From positions 144,590,538 to 144,654,537 of the forward strand of contig CM060961.1 in assembly GCA_030765045.1 (NCBI GenBank): a stretch of 64,000 nt of DNA, in the 5' to 3' direction. Source of the stretch: Tenodera sinensis. Taxonomy: Eukaryota; Arthropoda; Insecta; Mantodea; Mantidae. The notes beneath the pieces are model-generated. The model ran no database searches. It was not told where the DNA came from and worked only from the letters and a program-made list of their open reading frames with translations. The position numbers were made by a program, and so were the translations under genes. Position 1 is the stretch's first letter. Every line of letters begins with the position of its first letter. Positions 52,377 to 63,647 of the stretch are shown piece after piece.

Positions 52377-53022
52377 TGAATGGTAGAGCTCGGCGGGTGA
52401 GGAGGTGCTTTCTTAGTGCGCACGAGAAACAGGCACGTGTAACGGTTTGGCGGGATCATTGTCGAGGATACAACTGCCATAATTCTGGCGGGAAAAGCGT
52501 GTTCAAATAAGTGACTGTGAGTAGAGTGCTTCAGAGGACTAATAAGAAGTAACTGTGAGTAAAGTGCTCCAGATACCCTTTTTAGAGGTGTTGTGACCGT
52601 TGTGAGAAGAGGAGTTTGTTGGTGCGCGCGAGAAACGGTCACGTGAAACGGTTTGGCGGGATCATTGTCAACTGCCATAATTTTGGCGGGAAAGACGTAT
52701 AAATATCAAGTGGCTGTGGCGCTCTCCACACACATTTGATTAGGGATATTGAGTACAGAGTGTAGTTATATAAGCGTTGTTACATAGGGTTTTGTTTAGT
52801 GTGTCCATGTACACCTGGACGTATATTTTGAGTGAAGTGCAATAACTAATATGTGAATGAGTATCAATAATACTCCGTCCCCTGTGTAAATAATTCCACG
52901 TATAATTATAGTGTAAATATAGTGTGTAAGTGACAGTGTAAAAAGCGCGCGAAATATAGTGTACCCACGCTAAGTGGAGGCTCCCAGAAGCACTTGCGAC
53001 TGGGAGCGGAAACAAGAAGGGG
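52377..53022 (+). promoter_or_regulatory. A8 5' UTR with two promoter-like monomers
   Basis: Two diverged direct repeats of about 70-80 bp at ~208-bp spacing (about 52414-52494 and 52622-52696) share CGAGAAAC, GGTTTGGCGGGATCATTGTC, CAACTGCCATAATT and TGGCGGGAAA. Tandem monomers at the 5' end of non-LTR elements often carry promoter activity; that role here is inferred. The exact left boundary of A8 is uncertain. Confidence 0.6.
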
Positions 53023-53276
53023 ATGGAGAATGCCCCTGATCCGCCGGCCGCCGAGAGCGGAGTCAGGCAAGTGATGGCATCCAGCGCAGCAGCCGTGACT
53101 GCCACCGCACTCGCCCCGCCCACTACAGCCCCACTGACTACAGCTCCCAACCGCCAACGAACCACGGACCAACCAACCAAGAAGACCCAGATGACAGAGG
53201 AAGAGCGTAAGGCAATGGAAATAGAGAAACTTCAGAAAGAAGTAGATGAACTAAAGGGAGAGATCATCTACTACCA
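53023..53276 (+). pseudogene. A8 ORF1, first part
   Basis: The first ~84 codons (MENAPDPPAAESG) include the coiled-coil-like segment EEERKAMEIEKLQKEVDELK. The LTR element interrupts it after ACCA (53273-53276). The frame continues in register at 59468 when one ACCA copy is counted, giving a 583-residue frame. Confidence 0.9.
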
Positions 53277-54061
53277 TGATACCGAAATTTAGATTTCCGA
53301 TCGAATGGGCTTTTGAAAAAGACACGTTTTAATTTAATTGCCGGATATGAGATTTGCGATAAGTGTTAAGTAATAACATAAATAGATAATAGAGCAGGAA
53401 GTGTTGTAAGGTGAGCAAGATATGAGTAAATAATAGTCGTTAAATTTGTAGGATAAACACATTATTGGTTTGAAATTAACGAGTCATGACGTCATACTAC
53501 ATAGTTTAAATACACGTTCGAAAGTCAGGTCTGTAAACCTTAAAAGTCGCGCGATATATTTAATAAAATATAAAGTAAACATCGTTTAATCCTAAAAAGG
53601 TAATTATATATTCGAAATTCATAAAAGAACATGTTATAATAGAAAGGGACATTTCTAAATTGCGGGAAAAGGAAATAGCATTTTGGATACGAGGCTTTCT
53701 TGGATGACGTCATGACATTCAAATTGGAAGAGAACGGTCTTCTTAGCGTGGGTAAGCTAGAAAGCGTCACTACTCAACCACAGACCAGTACGGGAGGTTG
53801 TGCTGTGCGGACGTGAGTGAGATTCCTCTACATATAGAATCGGCATAGCTCCCGAAAATATTTAAAATAAATAAATAATATATAAAGTTGTTCTTGGGTT
53901 GTCCATCACACTTACGCAAACCCGAGATAAAAGTAAGAGATCTCAAGCTGACTAGCCGGAGCGAAACACATCAAAGGGCAACACCACGTCACCAACGACA
54001 TTTAAGCATCAACGGCAGATATAGCGATACATCAGGAAGCGAAGAACGACTTATAGCTTCA
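53277..54061 (+). repeat. 5' LTR
   Basis: 785 bp from TGATACCG to AGCTTCA. Two TGACGTCA palindromes lie at 53487-53494 and 53705-53712, matching the CREB/ATF binding consensus. AATAAA signals are near 53866-53878. No difference from the 3' LTR was found by eye. Confidence 0.93.
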
Positions 54062-54063
54062 AA

Positions 54064-54081
54064 TGGCATCCCAACGTGTGG
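54064..54081 (+). promoter_or_regulatory. candidate primer-binding site
   Basis: TGGCATCCCAACGTGTGG starts two bases after the 5' LTR. The opening TGG fits pairing with a tRNA CCA end. A second candidate, TGGCGTCGAAAG, starts at 54079 and recurs in the leader repeat. Which one and which tRNA is unresolved. Confidence 0.5.
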
Positions 54082-54235
54082 CGTCGAAAGAATGGACCAA
54101 CCCCAAGACGACCAAGCCAGCATAGAACCAGCAAACAAGAAGGTGATCCAACGTGTGGCGTCGAAAGAATGGACCAACCCCAAGACGACCAGATCAGCAT
54201 CGAGCCAGCAGACAAGAAGGTGCCCAGCGTGTGAA
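54071..54235 (+). repeat. 77-bp tandem repeats in the LTR element leader
   Basis: CCAACGTGTGGCGTCGAAAG begins units at 54071 and 54148, with a degenerate third start near 54224. Each unit contains AATGGACCAACCCCAAGACG and ACAAGAAGGTG. The repeat covers the candidate primer-binding region. It is followed by a 17-nt A run (54275-54291) and a splice-donor-like GGTGAGTA (54308-54315). Confidence 0.8.
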
Positions 54236-54341
54236 CATCTGTGAAACGTGTAGTGAACAAGTTTAAGTGCAGTTAAAAAAAAAAAAAAAAAGAAAAGTGA
54301 AAATTTTGGTGAGTAGAAAAACACATGTCAATAGCTTAGAA

Positions 54342-56237
54342 ATGGAAGACAGTGATAGCGATTTTCTAGGTTTTGAGAGTCCGGAAATTGAGAAAAGTGT
54401 AAGTAGGATGGAAGAATTTAATCAGAATGTAATTGGTAGCAGAATATGCCAAGAAGTAGAAGATCAGAACGTTAGAGAAACACCTAGAGGTAGTTCAGAA
54501 ATGTTTAGTAATTCAGAAAGGCCAGCGATTATGTCAGGAATAGAGAATATGTTTCAAAAGATAATGGAAAAGATAGATGAAACTAGTAAAGAATTAAGAA
54601 CAGAGTTAGGAAAGAAATTAGAGAAGGGACAACAGGAATTGGGAATGCAATTGGAAAATCAGAAGAGAGCTTTCGAAACCTTTAGGGAAGAAGTTAGGGA
54701 GGAAATTAATAAAGTTAGTAGTGAAGTCAAAGAAAATAGAGAACAGGTTAAGGGAGAATTAGAGACAATAAGGCAAGAAGTAAAGAATTCTGAAAAGAAA
54801 TTAGGTCAACAAGTGAGTGAAAAATTAGATAAAGAAAGGGAAAAAGTAACATATAGATTAGACAAACAAAGGGAAGAAATTAGAGAAGAGTTACAGGGGT
54901 GTAAAGTTAGAATAGAAAGATCTGATGTAGAAAGTAAAAGGCAGGCTAGAAATTTGGAGGATGTTACAGACCAAATAAAAGGAGTAGTAACAGAAATTAC
55001 TCAGGTAAAAGAGGCCTTAGAAAATTTGAAATTAAATGAAAATGCATGTAATCACAACAATCTTAGTAATGAAGTTGCAAGAAACGAGGCAATACCAGGT
55101 GTATCAGCTGACATTTCGATGCAAAATAGGGGTAACAGTAATTCCCATTCTGATCTCGGAAATAGCTCAGGGATAGGTGACAATTCAAATTTACATTGGC
55201 CTAACCATGTCTTAAATGAAACGACACCTCCAGTTTTTGAAAATGAAGATTCAGATGATCCTAAAGCCTTTTTAGAAGGGTTACAAGAGTACTTCACGGT
55301 GAAACGTATACCAGAGGAGTACAAGATGGTGATAGTAAGAAAATGCCTAAAGGGTAATGCTGCTAATTGGCTAGGCCTTTCTATGGGTAACAATAATGAT
55401 TACAGGACCTTTAGGAACATCTTTTTAACCAGATATTGGGGAGCTAGTAGGCAGGCTAATATTAGAGTTGAATTAAGCAATGGAAAGTTTAATCCTAGAT
55501 CGGAGGAATCAATGGTCAACTATTTTATGAGAATAGCGAGAAAATCGAAGATGTTGGATCCTCCTTTAGATGAAAAAGATCTAATAAATATAGTTACTCC
55601 ACATTTTCCGGAAACGCTTCAACACTACCTAATCATAGCCCGACCCGATAGCATTGCAGCTATGGTTGAATTATTATCAGCCTTAGAAGTCAATAAGCCA
55701 AAACACGCATTTGGAAATAAATATGAAGGAAAAGAAACTGTAAATTCTTTCGGGCAAGGGGCACAGTATTATCAGAATAGAAGTGAGATTAGGGAAAGAT
55801 ATAAAGGACCAGTACCAAGGATGGAATCATTCCGGTGGGAAAATCAAGGTAGATATAACCAGGAAGGGCGTCACCAAAATAGAAATGGTAATCAAAGGGG
55901 AAGAAATATAAGGGTGAATTATATGAATACAAATAGATTTGAACGAGGTAGACGGGGACGTTATTTTGGACATAGTAGAAATTCAAATGATGGGTATTGG
56001 ACAAACGGAGATAATGAGTTTAGACCGAGGTCACCAAGACAGGGAGAAAGGTATTCTAATGGACGAAATTCCCCCGAAAATGCGGAAATGGTTGAGGCCA
56101 TTAACAGGGTCAAAAACATGGTAGGAAGTAACCCCGATTTAATGCAGGAAAACAGAAGTAACAATTTGGGAAATAGTACAGGAGCAATACATAAAAATCA
56201 GGGAAACGCCAGACCCGGTCAAACGCGCCTTCAGTGA
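54342..56237 (+). CDS. gag: LTR element gag
   Basis: 631 residues from the ATG at 54342; the frame is open further upstream through the A run, but that part looks untranslated. Residues about 60-240 are a long charged coiled coil. A Ty3-type capsid-like region follows (about 290-460; FENEDSDDPKAFLEGLQEYF, GNAANWLGLSMG, SEESMVNYFMRIARK). The C-terminus is basic and rich in Arg, Gly and Asn, with no CCHC knuckle seen. It is apparently intact, unlike pol. The protein would form the particle that packages the RNA. Confidence 0.85.
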   Translation: MEDSDSDFLGFESPEIEKSVSRMEEFNQNVIGSRICQEVEDQNVRETPRGSSEMFSNSERPAIMSGIENMFQKIMEKIDETSKELRTELGKKLEKGQQELGMQLENQKRAFETFREEVREEINKVSSEVKENREQVKGELETIRQEVKNSEKKLGQQVSEKLDKEREKVTYRLDKQREEIREELQGCKVRIERSDVESKRQARNLEDVTDQIKGVVTEITQVKEALENLKLNENACNHNNLSNEVARNEAIPGVSADISMQNRGNSNSHSDLGNSSGIGDNSNLHWPNHVLNETTPPVFENEDSDDPKAFLEGLQEYFTVKRIPEEYKMVIVRKCLKGNAANWLGLSMGNNNDYRTFRNIFLTRYWGASRQANIRVELSNGKFNPRSEESMVNYFMRIARKSKMLDPPLDEKDLINIVTPHFPETLQHYLIIARPDSIAAMVELLSALEVNKPKHAFGNKYEGKETVNSFGQGAQYYQNRSEIRERYKGPVPRMESFRWENQGRYNQEGRHQNRNGNQRGRNIRVNYMNTNRFERGRRGRYFGHSRNSNDGYWTNGDNEFRPRSPRQGERYSNGRNSPENAEMVEAINRVKNMVGSNPDLMQENRSNNLGNSTGAIHKNQGNARPGQTRLQ

Positions 56238-57406
56238 GAACTGGGTATCCTAGTAATGATTGTGATAAGTACTCGGAAATAAATAGTCCTGGAAGGCAAA
56301 TGATGATACAAAAGAAAAGAGAATGGAAAAATAGAAACGACGAAAACGAAAAAGTAGGAGATCCACCTAAAATCAAAATTGGAGTAAATGGAAAACAGTA
56401 CAATGCAATTATAGATACGGGATCAAATAGCACAGTATGCTCACAAAACTTTTATGATAATTTACAAAGTAGTGGTTTTAAAGTAATGTCTTTACCAGTT
56501 AATGGGATATATTGCTCGCTAGCTGTGGGAAAACGAAAAGAGAGAGTAAAATTTCAAGCAATGATAAATATTGAAATAAATGGGAGAATACTAGGAATTT
56601 TATTTCTGATTGTAGGAAGACTTGTGACAGATATTATAATAGGTTGTGATTGTCTTTATGCCTGGGAAGCTGTGGTGAATTTTAAAAACATGATTGTAGA
56701 AATGAAAGTTGAAGATGAGACCATTATAGTGCCATTTGTGGAAGATAGTAGTTCAGAAACTATTGTAAGAGAAAAAGAGGAAGAAGAAATCCAAGGGGAT
56801 ACATTCTTTGTAGAATATGTTAAAGTAGGAGCTATGGAATTAACTGAAGTAAATGTCAAAGAGTACAGTGTCGATAATAAAGAAAATGTAGAATGGGATA
56901 AAAATGATTTCATAGACAATTTGAGGTTTTCTGACGCAACTAGGTACTATGATAGGGAGAGTAGTGAAGACTTAGAAGAATTGTTGAGGAAAAAAGTAAC
57001 TCAGGCTGATCAACTAAATGAACAACAGAGGGATAAACTGTTTGAAATATTAATCCGAAATAAAGAAGTATTCTCTGAGAAACCTGGTAAATGTAATATT
57101 TATACTCATTCGTTTGAGATGATACCCATAAAACCTTTTACACATAAAGCGAGAGCTATCCCTAGTACCATAAGAGAAGAAGTAGATGCAGTTATAAAGT
57201 CAATGTTAGAAGATGAGGTTATTGAGATTTCGAATTCAGAATTTGTGAATCCCCTATGTATTGTAAATAAGGCCAATGGAAAGATTAGGGTGACATTAGA
57301 CTCGAGAAAACTAAATCATTGTTCCTCATACTTTCCATCAGGGAATCCAACAGAACGTGTCCTCCGAGATAATAGGAATTTATTTACGTGTACTTACACA
57401 TCATAA
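56234..57406 (+). pseudogene. pol: LTR element pol: protease, RT start, then deletion
   Basis: The frame is -1 relative to gag and overlaps the gag stop, suggesting -1 frameshifting. The protease has DTGS (56414-56425), and the region ILFLIVGRLVTDIIIGCDCL fits the second protease motif. The RT begins (KARAIPSTIREEVDAVIK, NPLCIVNKANGKIRVTLDSRKLN) but stops there. At about 57320-57330 the sequence joins in frame to a segment typical of the integrase region. The RT catalytic motif, RNase H and integrase core are absent. A 1-nt loss at about 57367 then shifts the frame. Confidence 0.87.
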
Positions 57407-57893
57407 TCACAAGGATTGGGTGAAATATTGTCCATTGATAGAAAAGATTATCAATCACACCATTAATGTAACTACTGGGTTTGCACCAATAAAATTAATG
57501 TTAGGAATTGAACCAGAACCAATATTGATCGGGGAACCAAAAACACTGAAAATTAATGACATTCAGTTAAGTGAGGAAGAAAGAGCGAAAATTGCTTTTG
57601 AACGAATCAAGAAAAAGGCAGAGAAGCGAAAATTAAAGAAAAAGAGTAGAAAACATAAATGGGAACCTAAGATAGGCGATTGGGTACTAGTTAAAGACCA
57701 TAAGCTATCAAGTGCGTTGCGAGATAGGAACAAAAGGATGGAATTGTTATATAAAGGTCCTGCAGAAATTATATCAAAATTTGGTTATCATACCTATGAA
57801 TTAAAAGATGTTAAAAATGAAAAATGTCTGGGAAGATGGCATAAACAACTCCTTCGACCATACAAGAAACCGTGTGGTGCCTTGGAACCTTGA
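57357..57893 (+). pseudogene. LTR element integrase C-terminal remnant
   Basis: This is about 178 codons in a different frame from the pol part upstream. HHNHKDWVKYCPLIEKIINHTINVTTGFAPIKLMLG is typical of the stretch after the integrase core. It is followed by a Lys-rich helix and a C-terminal domain with IGDWVLVKDHKLS, ELLYKGPAEIISKFGYHTYEL and WHKQLLRPYKKP. The catalytic DDE region is missing. Any Met at the start of this frame is incidental. Confidence 0.85.
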
Positions 57894-57895
57894 TT

Positions 57896-58678
57896 TAATG
57901 TAAAAAAAAAAAAAAAAAATTGTAAGTGTCATTTGTCTATTGGCGCCCAATCAGCTTTGAGATAAAATTTAAATGTTAGCTTACTTGAAAACCATATATT
58001 GGTCAGGTACTTACATATTCATGAAAAATGCAGAATGTGAATTGCTATATACTACAAAGAGCTTAAAAATATATTGTATAGAGCTCACAATAACAGCTTC
58101 AGAAAGATTGTTAAAATGTTCATCTCCGCATAGAGAGAAAACAGAATATTTATTTTGTAAACATTTGTTAAAATATTTAGATGTATAGATAGTTATCACA
58201 GCAAGACAAAGAAAGAACTTGTCTGAAGAGTGTAATGGATTTATATAAATATATGTACATTTTAGTGCTTAAAGGATATAGTACAGATATGTGTTACAAT
58301 AACAAAAGTAAAAAAATCACAGTGCAAGTGATAGTGAGAGCGAAGTGAGCAAACATGAACTAAAAGAAGGAAGTATAAAGAAAGACTCTTGAAATTTAAC
58401 CTTTATATAAAAGCTTCACAGAAGAAACCATAACATATTGTAATTAGTATTTAAGGATTAATGTTTAGTCAAGTGTACAATTGTTTGTCATGTTAAAAAG
58501 ATTAATAAAAAAATGTGTTAATAACCTATTTCAAAAAAAAACAGTGTAATTGAAAATTGTATATAATGGGAGTGTTGCCGATTATTCAAAATACAGGAGT
58601 AATTTTTAATTTTTCTTTCGGGCAAGACATTTACATTATTTTATTATGAAATAATAAAATAATATAAATGGGGGCATT
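57896..58678 (+). other. LTR element 3' region and polypurine tract
   Basis: AT-rich noncoding sequence with a 17-nt A run (57902-57919). A 71-codon frame at 57973-58188 has no recognisable similarity. No env-like frame with signal peptide and membrane segment is seen. A purine stretch, AATGGGGG, lies a few bases before the 3' LTR (about 58667-58675) and is the likely plus-strand primer. Confidence 0.7.
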
Positions 58679-59463
58679 TGATACCGAAATTTAGATTTCC
58701 GATCGAATGGGCTTTTGAAAAAGACACGTTTTAATTTAATTGCCGGATATGAGATTTGCGATAAGTGTTAAGTAATAACATAAATAGATAATAGAGCAGG
58801 AAGTGTTGTAAGGTGAGCAAGATATGAGTAAATAATAGTCGTTAAATTTGTAGGATAAACACATTATTGGTTTGAAATTAACGAGTCATGACGTCATACT
58901 ACATAGTTTAAATACACGTTCGAAAGTCAGGTCTGTAAACCTTAAAAGTCGCGCGATATATTTAATAAAATATAAAGTAAACATCGTTTAATCCTAAAAA
59001 GGTAATTATATATTCGAAATTCATAAAAGAACATGTTATAATAGAAAGGGACATTTCTAAATTGCGGGAAAAGGAAATAGCATTTTGGATACGAGGCTTT
59101 CTTGGATGACGTCATGACATTCAAATTGGAAGAGAACGGTCTTCTTAGCGTGGGTAAGCTAGAAAGCGTCACTACTCAACCACAGACCAGTACGGGAGGT
59201 TGTGCTGTGCGGACGTGAGTGAGATTCCTCTACATATAGAATCGGCATAGCTCCCGAAAATATTTAAAATAAATAAATAATATATAAAGTTGTTCTTGGG
59301 TTGTCCATCACACTTACGCAAACCCGAGATAAAAGTAAGAGATCTCAAGCTGACTAGCCGGAGCGAAACACATCAAAGGGCAACACCACGTCACCAACGA
59401 CATTTAAGCATCAACGGCAGATATAGCGATACATCAGGAAGCGAAGAACGACTTATAGCTTCA
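58679..59463 (+). repeat. 3' LTR
   Basis: 785 bp, the same length as the 5' LTR and offset by 5402 bp. TGACGTCA palindromes are at 58889-58896 and 59107-59114. It is followed by ACCA and the continuation of A8 ORF1. Confidence 0.93.
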
Positions 59464-59467
59464 ACCA

Positions 59468-60965
59468 GAATGTGCTGGCAAATATGGATGGGGAATCCCA
59501 ACAATTTGCAAAATTCGCACAGGACCTCGGGTTCTGCTACAAAGAGCATTCCCTCAAGAAGCGGCGATTAGTCATCCTCCGCGAGGGGTGGCAACAAGTG
59601 CCTGCAAGAAATAAGAGGAATAGAGGAAGCGGCCGGGAAAGCGATTCAGACAGTGAACGTCCCAACCAGCTGCGCCCCAAGCGCGTCTCAAAACAAAAAA
59701 CGCCGCCATATCCCCTCACCACGAGAAACACCTACGCGCCGCTGAGGGTACAATTTGATGCAGAATCCGACGACGAGACGTCAGAGGATCCACCACCACA
59801 ACCCGCAATAGCCTCCACCTCTAGAGACCCCTTCCCCAAGCTACCCCCTACCAAAGCCCCCATTCAAACACAGACACAGAAGAAACACACCACCCAGCCC
59901 ACCATTCCCAACCCCACTCCCGCCCCAAGCACATCCAACAACGCAGCAAAAGCATCAGACAACCAGAAACCACCAAGAATAATAATCCCTGACGTCCAAC
60001 ACACGGTAAAGGTCCTCCGCATCCTGCGTGGCTCCCTTCCTGCCGGCACATATAAATTGCAGACGACGAGGGACTGCCTTAAGCTCTTCCTTCAACGGAA
60101 GCAGGACGCGAACCCGAAAATGCAGCTCCTGAAGGACGCCGGAGTAGAAAACTACAGTTTTACTCCACGTGGGGACCAACCTCTTCGCTACGTAATCAAA
60201 CGTCTTCCAGCTGACTTAGAGGAAGATTACGTGAAAGAGGACCTGGTCCTAAAAGGCTACACCGGCGTCCAGGTACGACAGATGTTTTCACGTGGCAGGC
60301 CTCTGCCAAATTTTCAGGTAAGTCTTGACAGGACCACCGAAAACCAAAAACTTCTACAGGAACGAGAGGTGTGCCATATGATGGTCACCGTGGAGGTTCT
60401 GAAAACAAACCAAAACATAACGCAATGCTACAACTGCCAGCAGTTGGGGCACACTTTTAGGAACTGCAATATGACCTCCCGGTGTGTCCTTTGCGGTGAC
60501 CTCCACCGCCTGGCTGATTGCCCGAAAAAGGCCAAACAGGGCGTTGTACCCCACTGTGCTAATTGTGGGGAAACGCATCCTGCCAGCTACAGGGGGTGCG
60601 AGACGTTTCGCAACGAACGTCACCGCCGTCAACTGGCATCCATAGCCAGGAGCTCTCCCAGTGCTCAGCCAGGGCCAAAACCCATCATACACCCGGCCCT
60701 GGTTCAAACAGGTATCTCCTATGCGGGAACTACCGGAGGGCAAAACGCACCAGTGCCACCACAGAATGGTCCCCCTCCACTACCCCAACAGGCGCCCACG
60801 GGTGACCTGAGTGGCATAAAAGATATATTAAACATGTTCAGAGACCTAAATTTACCATCATTATTGATGAAGGCGCAGCCTTTCCTAGCCAAATTCAAAA
60901 GCTGCAGCAGCACTTGGGAGAAAATAGAGACCATCATATGTCTCCTCTCAGCCCTTTTAGAATAA
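59468..60965 (+). pseudogene. A8 ORF1, second part
   Basis: The remaining ~498 codons are open. They contain a Ser/Asp-rich acidic and basic segment (RESDSDSERP), a Pro/Gln-rich linker, a PRE_C2HC-like domain (DNQKPPRIIIPD to YTGVQVRQM) and three zinc knuckles: CYNCQQLGHTFRNC, CVLCGDLHRLADC and CANCGETHPASYRGC. The C-terminal helix ends in LLSALLE. The stop TAA is directly followed by the ORF2 ATG. The only damage to ORF1 seen is the LTR insertion. Confidence 0.9.
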
Positions 60966-63647
60966 ATGGCCCACGTAAGGGGAGGCACAACTTTAACGCG
61001 CGCACTACTGTGGAGTGCAGATGGCATCCACAGGAAGCAACACGAACTTGAAAACTACCTACGGCGTAACAAAATTGACGTCGCATTCATCTGCGAAACA
61101 AAATTAAAGCACGAGCACACTTTTAAGCTCCAGGGGTATCAAATCTTTCGGAACGACAGAATTGGCAGACCAGGGGGAGGGACTGCTATTTTGCTTAGAA
61201 ATACTATTGCTCATGCTTCTGTTACGTTGCCTGTAATGGCAGCGTTAGAGTGCACAGCACTTAAAACACGTGTAAATAGTAAAACGGTTATGCTGGTAGC
61301 ACTTTATCGGTCCCCTAACTCTCCAGACTTTACACAAGACCTCGAGCAGATCCTCGCTTTAGAGGAGCACGTTATAATTGCAGGAGATTTCAATGCCCGG
61401 CACCCCTGGTGGTTTTCACGCCGGGCAAACGCGGCGGGAAATCTCCTGGTTGAATTTATAACTGATAATGGTGACATTGAGGTACATCTTCCCCCAGAAC
61501 CCACTTTTTGGCATCGATCAGGGCACTTTGACGCTGAGATTTTGGACATCGTACTTACAAAAAATGCGACACTGTTAAATAACTTTACTGTTTATCACAG
61601 CTTGGACTCCGACCATCTTCCTGTGCATTTCGACATACAGGGTGGCATTTCAGCCAGTGCCTCTGGCCCTCAAAGTAGAGCTGAGAACGACTGGAATAAG
61701 TTCACCATGGAAATGCACGGGATGGCGCAACCCAGACTGTCATACTATAGCGAGGCAGACATAGATGTCGCCATTGAAAACTTTACTGCCTCGCTACACA
61801 CAGCCAAGAGAAATGCTACCACATACACCACAAGACCACCCGGTTTTTGCACGTACCCCGAGGTAGAGCAACTCATTGCGCGGAGACGACGCTTGACAAA
61901 ACTGTGGCGATACACCCGTCAGCCTGAATATAAAGTGCTAGCAAAATGGCTACGCAACATCATTCGGCAACAAATTAAAATCAATAAAACTGAACAATGG
62001 GAAAACAAAATGCTGAGTACCACACATTCGGACTCTTCTTTGTGGAAATTACTCAAGGCTTTCAAAGTTTCCACGAGCGTCAACTCCGCAACTGAGGCGC
62101 TGCACACTCAAAGCGGCTTGCACTTCTCCGCAGAGGAGAAAGCCGAGGTCTTCGCTGACTGTCTCCAAGACAGATTCACCGAAAACCCAGTGACCAACTG
62201 TGAAATAGAACGGGAGGTCCAGACATGGGTACAAACCTGGGTGGCGCAGAAGCAAGAGCAACAACTACCCACCATAACACCGCAGGAAATTTACAAGCTC
62301 ATTAAGAAATTGCCTAATGGGAAAGCTGCCGGTCCAGACAAAGTGACTAATGAGGAACTTAAGCATCTCCCGAGAAAAGCTCTGGTGCAACTAACAAAGA
62401 TATTTAACGCCTGTTTGCAGCAAGGCTATTTCCCCTCTACTTGGAAACGAGCTAAGGTTATCATGCTCCCAAAGCAAGGGAAAAGCACCAGACAACCGCA
62501 AAACTACCGTCCCATTAGTCTTTTGTCTACTATTGGTAAACTGCTCGAAAAATGTATCCTTTCTCGACTTCAAAAACAAGTCTCGGCAACACATGAACTC
62601 TCAAATTCACAGTTTGGCTTTAGAAAAGGACATTCCACTGAACTACAGCTCCTCAGACTAACTGATGACGTAACAGAGCAATTTAACAATGGGGCTTCAA
62701 CGTTGGCGCTATTTCTGGACGTAGAAGCTGCATTTGACCGGTGCTGGCACAATGGCCTTATTTATAAACTGCACCACAATTTCCCGGCTCTTCAAAATTA
62801 TCTATACTTGCTGCACAATTTTCTAGAAAACCGGCAGTTTTACGTCCAAGTGGGCCGCTCCTCCTCACGGGAGCGAGTGATGCGGGCTGGCGTCCCACAA
62901 GGGGCAATAATGTCCCCTTTTCTGTATATATTATTCACCAATGATTTCCCAGTGGACGCCAGATGCAAGGTCGCCATGTATGCTGACGACACCGCAATAT
63001 ACAACCACCATAGAAATCCACGTTTCGGCCTTGCAGATTTGCAACGTTATGTGAACAACTTCCTCTCGTGGCAACATGACTGGAAAATCAAAATAAATCC
63101 CGACAAATGCCAGCTGATTCATTTCTCTAAGCGGCGTCACACTTTGGCAACGGACCTAACGGTCGGTGGTCAAGTATTGCACTGCCGTCAGCAAGTTAAA
63201 TACTTAGGTGTCACCTTGGACCGCACAATGTGTTGGTCCACCCACATAAAAAATAGCGCCAATAAAGGCAGACAGCGGCTAAAGTTGTGCGCCCCCATCT
63301 TCCGTAGTAAACAGTTGCGACTAAAGTAAAAACTTATATTATATAGGTCATTTATTCTCTCGGTGGTCCTGTATGCATGTGTGGCCTGGGCTAATGCCTC
63401 CAAAACTGCCCTCAAACAACTCCAAACCCTCCAAAACCTCTCCTTCAGAAAAATCCTCTCTGCTCCACTCCTCACCACCACCCAAACTCTTCACCTCGAA
63501 ACTCATATCCCGTTCATCCCGGAGGCAATAGAGAAAAGAGCAATGGCGGCATGGACGCGCATTAGGAACCACGAAAATGACGTGATCGCTAACATCGGCA
63601 AAGGCGAGCCGAAGCACCGCAAACGTACTAGGATAAAAATGTTCTAG
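60966..63647 (+). pseudogene. A8 ORF2 (endonuclease-RT) with one late stop
   Basis: This frame has the same total length as A6 ORF2 (894 codons). Endonuclease and RT motifs are all present: CETKL, GDFNARHPWW, SDHLPV, DVEAAFDRCWH, GVPQGAIMSP and MYADDTAIY. WNAD reads WSAD (Asn to Ser, near residue 17), which could weaken the endonuclease. A TAA at 63327-63329 replaces a Ser codon about 106 codons before the end, the same change as in A3. The shortened protein would keep all RT catalytic motifs. Confidence 0.92.

Larger units (their letters stand above)
53277..59463 (+). mobile_element. Ty3/Gypsy-type LTR retrotransposon, internally deleted
   Basis: At 6187 bp it has two 785-bp LTRs (TG...CA) flanked by ACCA (53273-53276 and 59464-59467), a 4-bp target-site duplication. 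The order is LTR, leader with repeats, gag, protease, start of RT, then a deletion directly into the integrase C-terminal part, 3' region, polypurine tract, LTR. The LTRs look identical by eye. It lacks most of RT, RNase H and the integrase core, so it must depend on enzymes from relatives. Confidence 0.93.

Noticed and set aside
57973..58188. A possible env or accessory gene in the LTR element
   Set aside because: It is only 71 codons, with no signal peptide, membrane segment or recognisable motif, in AT-rich sequence.
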